NCBI RefSeq assembly: GCF_963666025.1
Contig: NZ_OY762552.1
Span: 2,816,501 to 2,880,500 of the forward strand
DNA from: an uncultured Methanobacterium sp.
GTDB lineage: Archaea > Methanobacteriota > Methanobacteria > Methanobacteriales > Methanobacteriaceae
Length of the DNA: 64,000 bases
Direction of reading: 5' to 3'
Shown here piece after piece: positions 9,697 to 18,621 of this stretch. A program made the position numbers and the translations under genes. The stretch's first letter is position 1. The number at the start of each line of letters is the position of its first letter. The notes below the pieces were generated by a model. The model saw only the letters and a program-made list of their open reading frames with translations, was not told the origin of the DNA and did no database searches.

Positions 9697-10073
9697 TTAT
9701 TCAACAATTTTAGGAAGAACTTCCTTCAAAACTTCCATATTCTCTTTCTTTAATGGTATTACATGTCTTTCGCCATTATAATCAAATTTAAAACGAGTAA
9801 TAGGTGATCCGTATTCTATATTAGATATTTCACTTAAGGGTATTTTATGATCTTACCGGTTCTATCGGTGCCCCAGAAGTTTTTCCGGTATATAATTAAA
9901 TATTCACTGGTTAATTCAAGGTCAAAAGAATCATCCTCTAAAAACAGGACTATATTGGTGAGATCCCTATCGCAGACCATGCAGTTTAGAGAATCATCAG
10001 GGTTTGCAACACCACATTCTGGGCAGACTAGTGTAAAAAGAACCATTCCGGGTTCATTATCTGGAGAGGTCAT
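9697..10073 (-). pseudogene. Zinc-ribbon/PH-like protein split by one missing base
   Basis: The N-terminal part (10073 to stop at 9834) has a zinc ribbon (CPECGVANPDDSLNCMVC) and the first strands of a PH-like domain, ending GKIIKYP. One frame over, the following DNA continues without a gap as LSEISNIEYGSPITRFKFDY and further, to a stop at 9697. Adding one A to the AAAA run at the junction would give KIIKIPLSEIS and a single ~125-codon gene; 377 nt is one short of a multiple of three. It could be a real frameshift, a homopolymer sequencing error or, less likely, programmed frameshifting. It would be a single small cytoplasmic protein of unknown role. Confidence 0.65.
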
Positions 10074-10554
10074 AGTTTAAGTATTGTTCTTATGGAGTAT
10101 AAAAAAATTATTCAAACAATTATGGTATTAAAAAAGGGGTTTATTATTTAATTACTGTTCAAATTCAATTTTCAATATTACCTAATTTATTTCAATAATT
10201 AATAGAAAAAAGATGTCCTGAAAAGGAAAAAGCGGCGGGTTTTTTCCCTCTCAGAACAGGGGTCCGTTAAGGCGGTGGATAAGGCAATATCCAGTTTTTA
10301 GTATTATTGATAAATGGTTATATTGGTCAATATTCACATTCCAGAGTAATGTTGTTCATCACCTGGCTGGATTATTGCCTCAATTATACCTTCTTTTCAC
10401 AAACTGTTATAATTTTAAGCATCAATTGTGAAAATCATCACAAAAAGAGAAGTGAGGGTTATAAAATTATTAGTATATGATAAATTAGGTGCCTAATATC
10501 GTAATGTAGAACCTGGAAAAGTGAAAATCTATTTTCACCTTTTTTTTAAACGTG
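10074..10554. other. Intergenic region with a GC-rich hairpin patch
   Basis: Mostly AT-rich and non-coding. The patch at 10212-10295 is clearly richer in G and C. In it AGGAAAAA (10224-10231) can pair with TTTTTTCCCT (10240-10249) around the loop GCGGCGGG. CCTG (10217-10220) and CAGG (10257-10260) can close the outside, and GGATA-AGGCAA-TATCC (10277-10292) makes a second small stem. In AT-rich archaeal genomes such patches are often RNA genes. I recognise no known family. Confidence 0.3.
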
Positions 10555-12930
10555 TTATTGGGTTTTGTCCTTTACATGATTTAATAATTTATTTTCCATA
10601 TTCCTAATATTGGAAATATCTGTGGCTATACCAATCCTGCGGTAGATCTCCTTGTTTTCGTTAATAACCGGGAATGCCCTGACTTGTATCCACCTCACTT
10701 CCCCATCAGGACGTAGAACTCTGCATTCGATCTTTTCTGTGTGCTTGATTGTTCTACCGTTTTTTCCAAAAATATAAGAAATAAATTCTTCCTTATCTTC
10801 AGGGTGCATGGATTCAATCCATGATCGTGGGTTCTGGTAAAGAGTTTCTATATTTTGACCCCATATCTTCGTATAAGATGGGCTCATGTAAAGTATCTGT
10901 CCAGTGAGGGGGTCAATGATCCAGAAAACCTCTTCAATGTTCCGTGCCATTAACTGGAATATATCCTCCCTCATCTTCATTTTAAACTCATTTAATTTCC
11001 TCTGGGTTATGTCACGGATGATGAATGTGGTGTAGACATCCCCTTCTGCTTTCCAGGTGTTAAGGGACATTTCCAGTGGGAACTCACTTCCATCCTTTCT
11101 GAGACCAAATGACTCAAAAACATTCCCCACATCCCTGTCATGCTCATGAAAAAAGTCTAATTTAATCTGGAAATCTTCCATATGCCTTTCTGGGATGAGT
11201 GTGTCCAGATATTCACCCAGTATCTCTTTTTCACTGTAATCGAAGATTCTTTCCAGGCTGCTGTTGGAGAACACAATCTTTTCTTCATTATCAATAATGA
11301 TAATGGCATCCACTGCGGTTTGAGCCAGGTTTCGGAACTTCTCCTCACTGGTTTTTAAAGCGTATTCCACTCTTTTCCGTTCTGTGATATCATTCAAGAC
11401 ATAAATTAATCCAATAACTATATTATTTTTGTTTTTAATGGCGTTGGCCTGGATATAAGCTGGGAAAATTCTCTCGGACTTATCGATCATTTCTAATTCC
11501 CCATCCCAGCTATTGCCATTCATTATAGTTTGGAATATATACCTCCCCAGTTCCTTATCTTTAAACAGTTTCACCGGGCCCATGGGTATGTTCAGTTCCT
11601 CTACTGTGTAGTCAAATAGTTTGTTAAAGGATTGATTTTGATAGAAATGGGATCCGTCAGACATTGCTATTCCAATGGAATCTCCAGTACCCTCTATTCC
11701 TGCAAGTATGCGTAATAGTTGGTTTTCGGATTTTTTACGTTCGGAAATGTCCCTGGATATGGACATGATCATTTCTGTTCCCTGTAAATTAAAAAGATGA
11801 TTGCTGATCTCGGTTGTAATCAGTTCCCCATCCTTAGTAATCTGTACTGCTTCAAAGGTAGCTCTCTTATTTGAACTCAATTCTTCCATAATACCTGGCA
11901 TTTTTTCCTTGGTTTCCTGGTTAATAATATCCATGGGACTCATAAGAAGAAGTTCTTCCTTGGCATATCCCAATCTCTGGCAAACCACATCGTTTACTTC
12001 ACAAAAATTACCTGGTAACCCTTCATCAACGTGATGGAGAGATATTCCATCGTTGGCGTTGTGGAATACTTCCCTGAATTTTTCTTCACTTTTTTCTAGA
12101 GCGTTTTGCACTTTTTTCATTGGGGTAATATCCCGGGCAATGAGTTGTACCGCCCCTATTTCCCCATTTTTTACAGGCATGGGCTGAATATTGGTGCTGA
12201 AATAGTATTTTTTACCCTTGATGATGGTTTCACTTTCAAAAATACATCCTTCATTAGTTTCAATAACTGTTTTTATGTTTTTCATCTGGGAATCTGCGTA
12301 TTTTTTGGGAAAGATTTCCCACATGGTTTTTCCCAGGAATTTTTCCTCTTCACATGAAAAGAATCGAGCTGCACTTTTATTCACCAGGAGAAATTCCCCG
12401 TGGTAGTTGATCATGGCGATTGGGTCATCAGCGTTTTCAATTAGAATACGATACTGGTCTTCGCTTTTTTTCAGCGCTCTTTCCATGTTTTTCTTATAGA
12501 AAGCACTTTCCACAGTTAATAAAAGTTCACGAGGCTTAAATGGTAGGGATAGACAGATCTCATTTTCTTTTAGATCTATCCTTTCTGCACCATTGCAATT
12601 AGAGGTAATTAAAATCAGAGGAATGGAATTAGTACTGTTTATATTATTTAACTGGTCTAAAAATGTTTTCAGGTGTATGTTTTCCTGCAATTTCTCATCC
12701 ATTATGATTAAATCAACTGAATCTAAATCAAGTGATGCAGTATCCACCAGGTTTGAGGTATTGCTTTCTGAACTTACCCCTTGACCATTTTCACTGTTAG
12801 AAATCTCCCACTGGGGATTTTTCCAGTTAAATAGAGTTAATGGTTTCCAGTTACCTGAGGAAAGAATTTGATTGATTTTAAGAGCTTCAGCATCATTATC
12901 CATGGCGAGAATTATATTTGTTCTAGACAT
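10555..12930 (-). CDS. Five-PAS sensor protein with receiver-like N-terminus, no kinase
   Basis: A 791-aa cytoplasmic protein. Residues ~1-135 resemble a degenerate response-regulator receiver (IILAMDNDAEAL, DLIIMDEKL, LPFKPRELLL). Five PAS/PAC modules follow at about 150-275, 280-400, 405-520, 527-650 and 655-780, each ending in the PAC signature (ARDITPMKK, SRDISERKK, LNDITERKR, IRDITQRKL, ATDISNIRN). The protein stops just after the last PAC. No HisKA, HATPase, GGDEF or other output domain is present, and none is encoded downstream on this strand. It may act by binding a separate kinase, or be a truncated sensor kinase. The ligand is unknown. Confidence 0.85.
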   Translation of the reverse strand: MSRTNIILAMDNDAEALKINQILSSGNWKPLTLFNWKNPQWEISNSENGQGVSSESNTSNLVDTASLDLDSVDLIIMDEKLQENIHLKTFLDQLNNINSTNSIPLILITSNCNGAERIDLKENEICLSLPFKPRELLLTVESAFYKKNMERALKKSEDQYRILIENADDPIAMINYHGEFLLVNKSAARFFSCEEEKFLGKTMWEIFPKKYADSQMKNIKTVIETNEGCIFESETIIKGKKYYFSTNIQPMPVKNGEIGAVQLIARDITPMKKVQNALEKSEEKFREVFHNANDGISLHHVDEGLPGNFCEVNDVVCQRLGYAKEELLLMSPMDIINQETKEKMPGIMEELSSNKRATFEAVQITKDGELITTEISNHLFNLQGTEMIMSISRDISERKKSENQLLRILAGIEGTGDSIGIAMSDGSHFYQNQSFNKLFDYTVEELNIPMGPVKLFKDKELGRYIFQTIMNGNSWDGELEMIDKSERIFPAYIQANAIKNKNNIVIGLIYVLNDITERKRVEYALKTSEEKFRNLAQTAVDAIIIIDNEEKIVFSNSSLERIFDYSEKEILGEYLDTLIPERHMEDFQIKLDFFHEHDRDVGNVFESFGLRKDGSEFPLEMSLNTWKAEGDVYTTFIIRDITQRKLNEFKMKMREDIFQLMARNIEEVFWIIDPLTGQILYMSPSYTKIWGQNIETLYQNPRSWIESMHPEDKEEFISYIFGKNGRTIKHTEKIECRVLRPDGEVRWIQVRAFPVINENKEIYRRIGIATDISNIRNMENKLLNHVKDKTQ

Positions 12931-13088
12931 GGTAATTACCAGTTTTCATTGGTCGTACTCTAAGTTATTAATTACTAATGAGAATGAAATGGAAAATTAT
13001 AATAATGAAAGCTTTTGGAATTTAGTGTAATAATTGGGAGGGTAATGGGTATCACTAATGGGGTATGTGAGTATAAATTGGAACTATA

Positions 13089-13100
13089 GGGACTAGTCCC
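13089..13100. promoter_or_regulatory. Perfect 12-bp palindrome upstream of the PAS gene
   Basis: GGGACTAGTCCC is a perfect palindrome about 160 bp upstream of the PAS-protein start at 12930, in a non-coding AT-rich stretch. It could be an operator for a dimeric regulator. This is a pattern observation only. Confidence 0.25.
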
Positions 13101-13208
13101 AATGCTAAGATTTGTATCTTTAAGTACCAATGAAGAGTTTGAAAAACGGCTTATTTATCAAAGATACACGTAATATCCAAAGTTATTTGCGTTTTCATAG
13201 CATATTTT

Positions 13209-13562
13209 TTATAAATTACCCTTTTTGAGTCTGTAAATATAAACCCCGCCAAGGGAAATAACAAATAATATGAAAAGTCCAATTAGAATATAAAATATAT
13301 TTGCCGATTCTAAATATACGTTGGTTCTAAATAAAAAAATATAAAGTAACATTAATCCCCATAGTGCAATTATACAAAAACAAGCCTTAAAATAATTTTT
13401 AGTAGGATAACCTTTGTTATGAGATACTCCAATTATAATCAGGAGTATCCCTGCCAATATATTAAATACGGTAGGTAACAATGCACCGTATAATACTCGT
13501 ATTGATTCTATAACTGCAAGAATACAACCCATTATTATTAGTATTATTGAAACTTTTTTCAT
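13209..13562 (-). CDS. Small four-helix membrane protein
   Basis: A 117-aa protein with four hydrophobic segments (about residues 5-22, 28-46, 58-80 and 88-108) and a basic C-terminal tail (RLKKGNL). No motif identifies a family. It is followed downstream by the PAS gene on the same strand, but with a gap of ~280 bp, so co-transcription is uncertain. AT-rich codon use fits the surrounding accessory stretch. Function unknown. Confidence 0.55.
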   Translation of the reverse strand: MKKVSIILIIMGCILAVIESIRVLYGALLPTVFNILAGILLIIIGVSHNKGYPTKNYFKACFCIIALWGLMLLYIFLFRTNVYLESANIFYILIGLFILFVISLGGVYIYRLKKGNL

Positions 13563-13781
13563 TTGACTACCTCTTAACGAAAATTTTAATTAAATTAATA
13601 AATTTACAACCACTATTAAATCACCAACAATCAATTTATCATCCTCCCAGTGCTATTCTGTTGAATTGTATGTTGTCTGTCGAGTTGCAGGTCCAAATTA
13701 CGTAAGATTATTGGTCAAATCGTTGTTTGAGATTTATTCTAGATGTGTTGGAATTCCAATGTATCACCCTCTAATAAGAAA

Positions 13782-14570
13782 TTAGATTGTATTGTCTGAT
13801 TGGTAAATTAGAGCTATTGATCTAGCGAAAAATATGTAGATGTAGGGGGTTAGAATTAATGAATCAATTAATCCGAATGGAAAAGTCGGAATTAAAATTG
13901 AGAGTAAGGTAATAAGAGATCCTATTAAAAATATCAATAAATCAATTACACTTGTTAATAAGTACCAAGAATAAAATTTAATCCATCCTATATTTTTTAT
14001 TTTATCAAATATTGCTTTAAATTCAAATGCATAACTCCATTTACCATCATTATTAGCCATATTAGCAATTGCTATTAGGGATATCGGGAAGAGTATTATT
14101 AAATATAAAACATACGCAAACCAAATTGTATATAAATATCCGTGATTTATTGCTGCATCCATTATAAAGATAAAAAAGTAAGGTTCGTGTGAATAAAAAT
14201 TCAGTAATGATGAGTTAAATATTATTATAGGTAAAGTTGCAGGTATTGAATATATTAAGCTTACACAAGTTACTTCAAATCCATTTTTAAATAGTTTAAC
14301 CCACTTATTAAATTTAGGAAGTTCTTTTTTGGTTTTTAAGGAATGTTGAATAATTTTGAAAAAATATCCAGTAATAAAACAATTGATTAATAAAGCAATA
14401 ACTAAAAATTGATCAGTAAATCCATTCTGTACCTCAATTGGAAACATATTAAGTGGTATTTTATAAATTACAACTATCAATCCCAAAATAAGAATTTTCT
14501 TCCAATCCGAAAAAGGATATTTGATAGAGTCTATTATAATTTCTTTAATATTCAAAATAATCAACTTCAT
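13782..14570 (-). CDS. DUF4013-type membrane protein
   Basis: A 262-aa, Ile/Leu-rich polytopic membrane protein with about six hydrophobic segments. The N-terminus (IIIDSIKYPFSDWKKILILGL) and overall layout match the DUF4013 family, common in Methanobacteriales and Methanosarcinales and usually found in several divergent copies per genome. No enzymatic residues stand out. The gene is AT-rich and lies next to gene remnants, which suggests a lineage-specific region. Function unknown. Confidence 0.65.
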   Translation of the reverse strand: MKLIILNIKEIIIDSIKYPFSDWKKILILGLIVVIYKIPLNMFPIEVQNGFTDQFLVIALLINCFITGYFFKIIQHSLKTKKELPKFNKWVKLFKNGFEVTCVSLIYSIPATLPIIIFNSSLLNFYSHEPYFFIFIMDAAINHGYLYTIWFAYVLYLIILFPISLIAIANMANNDGKWSYAFEFKAIFDKIKNIGWIKFYSWYLLTSVIDLLIFLIGSLITLLSILIPTFPFGLIDSLILTPYIYIFFARSIALIYQSDNTI

Positions 14571-14587
14571 ATAAACTGTCAGATTAT

Positions 14588-14824
14588 CTATAACTTCTTG
14601 TGATGATTATGTACGAATGTTAATTCTTCATTTGTTAAGTTATATGTTGTAGTGAGGTTATTCCAGAATGTAGTTAATTCTGTTGAGGCTATGAATAGTA
14701 AATGTTGGTTTACATCTGTTATTGCGTTGAATGCTGATGTTGGATAATTATTTTGCCATGCGGTGTAAGCTGTGTTGTTGTAGTATTTGTCTTGAACTAC
14801 TGTTCCGTCTACAATTATTGCAGT
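14588..14824 (-). pseudogene. Start-less gene remnant (secreted/surface-type sequence)
   Basis: On the minus strand a 78-codon frame is open between stops at 14825-14827 and 14588-14590. It contains no ATG, GTG or TTG near its beginning. The predicted sequence looks genuinely coding and Asn/Thr/Tyr-rich (e.g. QDKYYNNTAYTAWQNNYPTS, FWNNLTTTYNLTNEELTF), like an extracellular archaeal protein. In the same frame before the stop, about 18 more codons also read plausibly. I take it as the decayed C-terminus of a lost surface gene. The family is not recognised. Confidence 0.5.
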
Positions 14825-14922
14825 TTATCCGTAAATTCCTGTGTAAATCCCCACCCTCTTAACCAATAAAATTACTTTAAGAGCATTATTATTCCTTAAA
14901 TAAATCTCTTAAGGGGTCTATT

Positions 14923-15066
14923 TTATTTCTTGGGTCGTTTTTTATTATCATATCTTTTGATTAACCATATAATTACCAACAAAATTACTAAAGTAACAAG
15001 TAGACCTATGAATAATTGAGTTGTTGAACTGGTAGTAGTTACAGTTGTAACTGTTGATGTTTTCAT
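14923..15066 (-). CDS. 47-aa single-helix membrane microprotein
   Basis: A small ORF with ATG at 15066 and TAA at 14923. The predicted protein begins with a Thr/Ser-rich stretch (MKTSTVTTVTTTSSTTQ), has one strong hydrophobic helix (LFIGLLVTLVILLVIIWLI, about residues 18-36), and ends with a basic tail (KRYDNKKRPKK). This gives a clear N-out/C-in topology. AGAGATGAAAAATC precedes the ATG, a plausible ribosome site. The T/S-rich head could be glycosylated. It is alone on its strand between a remnant and another membrane gene. Function unknown. Confidence 0.5.
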   Translation of the reverse strand: MKTSTVTTVTTTSSTTQLFIGLLVTLVILLVIIWLIKRYDNKKRPKK

Positions 15067-15112
15067 GATTTTTCATCTCTATGAACATTTTATTTTATAA
15101 TATGGGATATAA

Positions 15113-15811
15113 TCAGTCATTACTAGTTTGTTTTTGATGTTTAGCTACTACTACTGCCAAGTAGCTGCCTATAACTGCAGAAACAATGTAAATTATAAAT
15201 CCAAGAGGTTGAATGATAATTGGGTTATGAGATAATAATTGTTGCATGATGATTATTATTAAGATGATTATTCCGGTGTAAATTCCATATTGTATCTTTT
15301 TTTCTTTGTCTAAAAAAGTGGATGAAAACCCACCAATCATAAAAGAAATGATTCCAACTATAATATTAATCACCCCAATGTAACGGGCATCTGGGTTAAA
15401 GCCAAGTGTAGAAGCTATCCAAATACATGAGGCTCCGATAAATGATCCTGCAAAAAGTGCAAGGAATGGATTGAATCCATTATAGTTTTTATCAGCCATT
15501 AGTCCAATCATACCACCAATTATTGCTAGTATAATGATCAAAACACCATAAATAAAACTTGTAAAAGCATCGGCAGAAACATGAAGTTCGAGTATAATTA
15601 CAATTAGCATTATAACTATTCCTTCATATAAAGCATATTGAATCTTCTTCTTTTTAGCAAAATAAACAGCAATAAAACCCCCAAATATGTATGAAAAGAT
15701 TAATAGAGCTAAATCAAGCCTACCATAATCAGACAAAAGTAGACTAATAAAAAACAAAGTAAAACTAATGATTACTCCTGAACATATAGATACAACTGGA
15801 TGAAATTTCAT
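15113..15811 (-). CDS. Eight-helix membrane protein of two similar halves
   Basis: A ~232-aa membrane protein. It has about eight hydrophobic segments arranged as two related halves: each half has a Gly-rich helix pair, a short basic turn (FAKKKKIQYALYEGI in the first, LDKEKKIQYGIYTGI in the second) and another helix pair. This points to an internal duplication, as in DUF5518-type archaeal membrane proteins. I prefer ATG 15811 (MKFHPVVS) as start; an upstream TTG at 15871 would add 20 polar residues without a ribosome site. Function unknown. Confidence 0.55.
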   Translation of the reverse strand: MKFHPVVSICSGVIISFTLFFISLLLSDYGRLDLALLIFSYIFGGFIAVYFAKKKKIQYALYEGIVIMLIVIILELHVSADAFTSFIYGVLIIILAIIGGMIGLMADKNYNGFNPFLALFAGSFIGASCIWIASTLGFNPDARYIGVINIIVGIISFMIGGFSSTFLDKEKKIQYGIYTGIIILIIIIMQQLLSHNPIIIQPLGFIIYIVSAVIGSYLAVVVAKHQKQTSND

Positions 15812-16882
15812 TTTAACCTTCTTGAAATTAGGAATATTGATAACTAACTTGTTAAGCTCTCTTGTTATCAATTATTATCATTCTACTTCAATGGGAAATC
15901 CGAACCTGGAAATGGTCCATGGAACTAAAATTTTCCCCTTTTCCCCTTTTTATCCTCTTACAAACTAATGCAAATCGTTTAATTAAAGAAGTATTAATAA
16001 ATATTGATCATAATTTATTTATTGCATCTTTAAATAATATAGTAAATTAATATATCTGTTCCAATATTATTAGAAATATAAGTGAATTAATCGATAAATC
16101 TCTATAATAATTCTATAAATATTTTTATATCATAATTAGCTATTTTTAAACGTTTTTTAAATAAAATTAAAATTATATGGTTGTAATTGTCATTAATTAT
16201 TGGATTATACTGTGTTTCAAGTAAACTATAATTTTCAATTCGAAAAAACATCTCAATTTTTTTATATTACATTTTTTTACACACATTAATGATTAGAGCA
16301 GGTTTTTGGGATATAAATTTAATTTAGCTCTTTGATAAAGCTAATTATGGAGCAACATAAGGGGCATAATAATTCATCCTTTTTTTTTGAAAATGCATTG
16401 CTGTTCATCACCACGCTTGAAAATTAGAGTAATATGGGCCCTGAGCCGGTGGGCACGTTGAATTATGTAAGTGGGGTTTTAATTGTGAGATTAGCCCCTG
16501 TACAGAAAGGTTCGCTTGAGTCATAGACATTTAATGATCATGGTATTTTCATGATTTGAAGTTGTGTATAGTGAACTTCGTAATAGTTCCGTTTAACGAA
16601 GTAAAATTATGCTATTTTATTGGATTTTTATTAATATTCGATTTTGTATATCCATATCACAAAAAAGTAGAAATGCTTCTATTTTGATGACTTGGGCTAT
16701 ATTAGTTGATTATTTTACACGGGTTTCAACATTTTTCATGAAATTGGGATTTATGGTAAAATTTTCACTGCTAAACCCAGTTGAATTATTCATTGAATAA
16801 GGAAAATTTAATTAAAAAAAGATTTGATTATAATCTTAATAAAACTCAATTAAACTATCAAACATTAATAACCCAATAAATA
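15812..16882. other. Long AT-rich region with one GC-rich patch
   Basis: About 1 kb without a convincing gene. Short open frames at 15862-16050 and 16609-16800 lack ribosome sites and read as AT-rich noise. The stretch 16420-16530 stands out by base composition. On the plus strand it reads MGPEPVGTLNYVSGVLI from 16436 to a stop near 16522, vaguely like the end of a transposon-encoded TnpB protein, but too short to assign. It may be a relic of an insertion. Confidence 0.3.
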
Positions 16883-17377
16883 TTACCTATCTCGCTTTTT
16901 ATATTCCTGGTAACTATCCGGGAATCGTCCCAGGGCATGATCCCTCAAGCCACGTCTTTCGAGATCTGTTATGACCTTAGCTCGCAATTCAAGCTCTTCA
17001 TTTGCATCATCCAAGTGTTCCTTGGTTATAAACAGTCGATGTTCTGTTTTATGATGTTTCCGCTGGAGGTCCATGTAATTATTCAGTTTCAAATCCAGTT
17101 CTTTAAGCTCGAAATATTTTATCTGCTTTTTGAGCAGTTTTTTCTCTTCAATCACATCCAGTATGATTTCCTGGTTGTTGGTCACCTTTTCCTTTAAGAA
17201 TACTATTTCCGATTCTTTTTTAGCTAATTCCATTTCCAGCTCTTTAATTCGAACTTTATCATTGGATGATACTTTTTTCCCTTTAAGATCATCATTGGGA
17301 TTTTTAGTTAAAGATAATGCTTCAGGGGATGGTTCGTTTTTTGCATTTTCCTTTTTCTGGATAGGATTGTCTTTCAT
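16883..17377 (-). CDS. Coiled-coil protein
   Basis: A 164-aa soluble, highly charged protein. After a disordered Lys/Asn/Pro-rich N-terminus (1-40) come two long heptad-patterned stretches (about 43-95 and 100-145; e.g. KELEMELAKKESEIVFLKEK). The C-terminus (RRGLRDHALGRFPDSYQEY) is conserved-looking and not coiled. No enzymatic motif is visible. The start ATG at 17377 follows AGGAGAC at a normal distance. It may be a structural or scaffolding protein. Function unknown. Confidence 0.6.
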   Translation of the reverse strand: MKDNPIQKKENAKNEPSPEALSLTKNPNDDLKGKKVSSNDKVRIKELEMELAKKESEIVFLKEKVTNNQEIILDVIEEKKLLKKQIKYFELKELDLKLNNYMDLQRKHHKTEHRLFITKEHLDDANEELELRAKVITDLERRGLRDHALGRFPDSYQEYKKRDR

Positions 17378-17747
17378 GTAAGTCTCCTACTAAGATTTTA
17401 ATGAGTTGTTTAGTATAAATTGCCCACGTCTTTGTATAACCATGTCTTTTTGTATAATGTATTGTAAGCACGATTATATGAAATAGCACATCTTTTCCAT
17501 CAAGTTATACTGATAATCTTGTTGTATTAATACCACAAAATATATTATTTCAAGCTTTCACTTAGAAAAAATTATTTACTAGTAACCCTGGTTAATTAAA
17601 CTTCAATATTTGGAATATTTTTTAAGATGATCATCAATTTACTATTTGTACTGATTTTTAAAAACCTTACAACTAAAAGTATAAATGTTAAATTATTATA
17701 TTATTATAAAATTATATTCATTAATTATCATGTAGAGGGCTTAGATC
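17378..17747. other. AT-rich divergent promoter region
   Basis: About 370 bp between divergently transcribed genes at 17377 and 17748. It is AT-rich, with TATA-like stretches near 17690-17715 that could serve the secreted-protein gene. No repeat, ORF or RNA structure was recognised. Confidence 0.4.
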
Positions 17748-18173
17748 ATGAATACAAATAACCAAAAAGCAATCGTCTTTTTATTATCCTTTATTTTCGT
17801 ATTATCTACCTTTTCAGGGGCAGTATCAGCTACAATAGGTGGTACTAATTCTGGAAGTGATGTTTTCGCTTTTATAAATGATACTTCGCTAAATTATACT
17901 ACATTCCATAATAATTCTACTTACATTCATTCGGAAAAATTTACAAAAAAGACACTACCAGACAACCTTGCTTCAGAACCCACAGATCAGCAATTTAAGA
18001 AACAGAAAGAAGGCCTCGAAAATTTGCGAACAATTAGCACTAAAGGTCTTCCTCCTAAAAGACCTGGTGAACTAGTGGCAATAAATATAGAAAGAATGCA
18101 CTCTATGATTAATACCGCTAAAACCAAGATAACTCGTATTTCATCTTCATTCTATAAAAAAATCCTCAAGTAG
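17748..18173 (+). CDS. Secreted protein of unknown function
   Basis: A 141-aa protein with a clear signal peptide: a short polar head, hydrophobic core (IVFLLSFIFVLSTFSG) and AVSA cleavage site around residue 28. The mature part is polar, Asn/Thr-rich near its N-terminus (sequons NDTS, NYTT, NNST suggest N-glycosylation) and basic at its C-terminus (RISSSFYKKILK). It has no membrane anchor. The ATG at 17748 follows a GAGGG ribosome site. It is followed by a poly-T tract. No family recognised. Confidence 0.6.
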   Translation: MNTNNQKAIVFLLSFIFVLSTFSGAVSATIGGTNSGSDVFAFINDTSLNYTTFHNNSTYIHSEKFTKKTLPDNLASEPTDQQFKKQKEGLENLRTISTKGLPPKRPGELVAINIERMHSMINTAKTKITRISSSFYKKILK

Positions 18174-18187
18174 TTAAAATATAATTA

Positions 18188-18197
18188 TTTTTTTTTT
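18188..18197 (+). terminator. Poly-T terminator
   Basis: A run of ten T on the coding strand 15 bases after the stop of the secreted-protein gene, the usual form of an archaeal terminator. Confidence 0.55.
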
Positions 18198-18314
18198 AAT
18201 TTTTATGGATTTAATTAAGTTTATGACCCTGAAAACCTATAATCTATACTCAATGAATTATGGAAACACTCCACTAAATTAGATTGTGGAAAACTCATAA
18301 TTGGAGGTAAAAAC

Positions 18315-18503
18315 ATGCCAGTCATAACCATAGATGCTCCTCCCATGAACAAGGAGCAGAAAAGGGAATTAGTAAGTTCATTTGCCAGAACTGCCAGTAA
18401 AGTATTAAACCTTCCAGTTTCGGCCATGGTGATCATAATCAGGGAAGTAGAATCGGAAAATGTGGGGACAGGAGACATCCTGCTCTGTGATCGTGAACCC
18501 TAA
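18315..18503 (+). CDS. 4-oxalocrotonate tautomerase family protein
   Basis: A 62-aa protein of the size and pattern of the small tautomerases. After removal of Met, Pro1 (MPVITIDAPPM) would be the catalytic N-terminal base. The usual helix (NKEQKRELVSSFARTASKVL) and the second strand (AMVIIIREVESENVGTGD) follow. GGAGGT lies six bases before the ATG. Homologues in methanogens have no assigned substrate; isomerisation of a keto-enol compound is the family chemistry. It stands alone upstream of the DUF255 gene. Confidence 0.8.
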   Translation: MPVITIDAPPMNKEQKRELVSSFARTASKVLNLPVSAMVIIIREVESENVGTGDILLCDREP

Positions 18504-18621
18504 ATGAATCCTACATCCCGTGGGAATTTACAAAAAAAATCTATCCTCATTTCAGATAGACATTTAAATTTGGCGTAAAAATCCAATTTAATATATAAAA
18601 AAATTAATATTGGCGATAAAA

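Noticed and set aside
15862..16050. Plus-strand frame of 62 codons
   Set aside because: No ribosome site, mainly Ile/Leu/Asn from AT-rich DNA, overlaps the upstream region of the minus-strand membrane gene.
16490..16530. tRNA T-loop-like GGTTCGC
   Set aside because: No acceptor, D-arm or anticodon stem can be drawn around it.
16609..16800. Plus-strand frame of 63 codons
   Set aside because: No ribosome site and no recognisable pattern; composition explains it.
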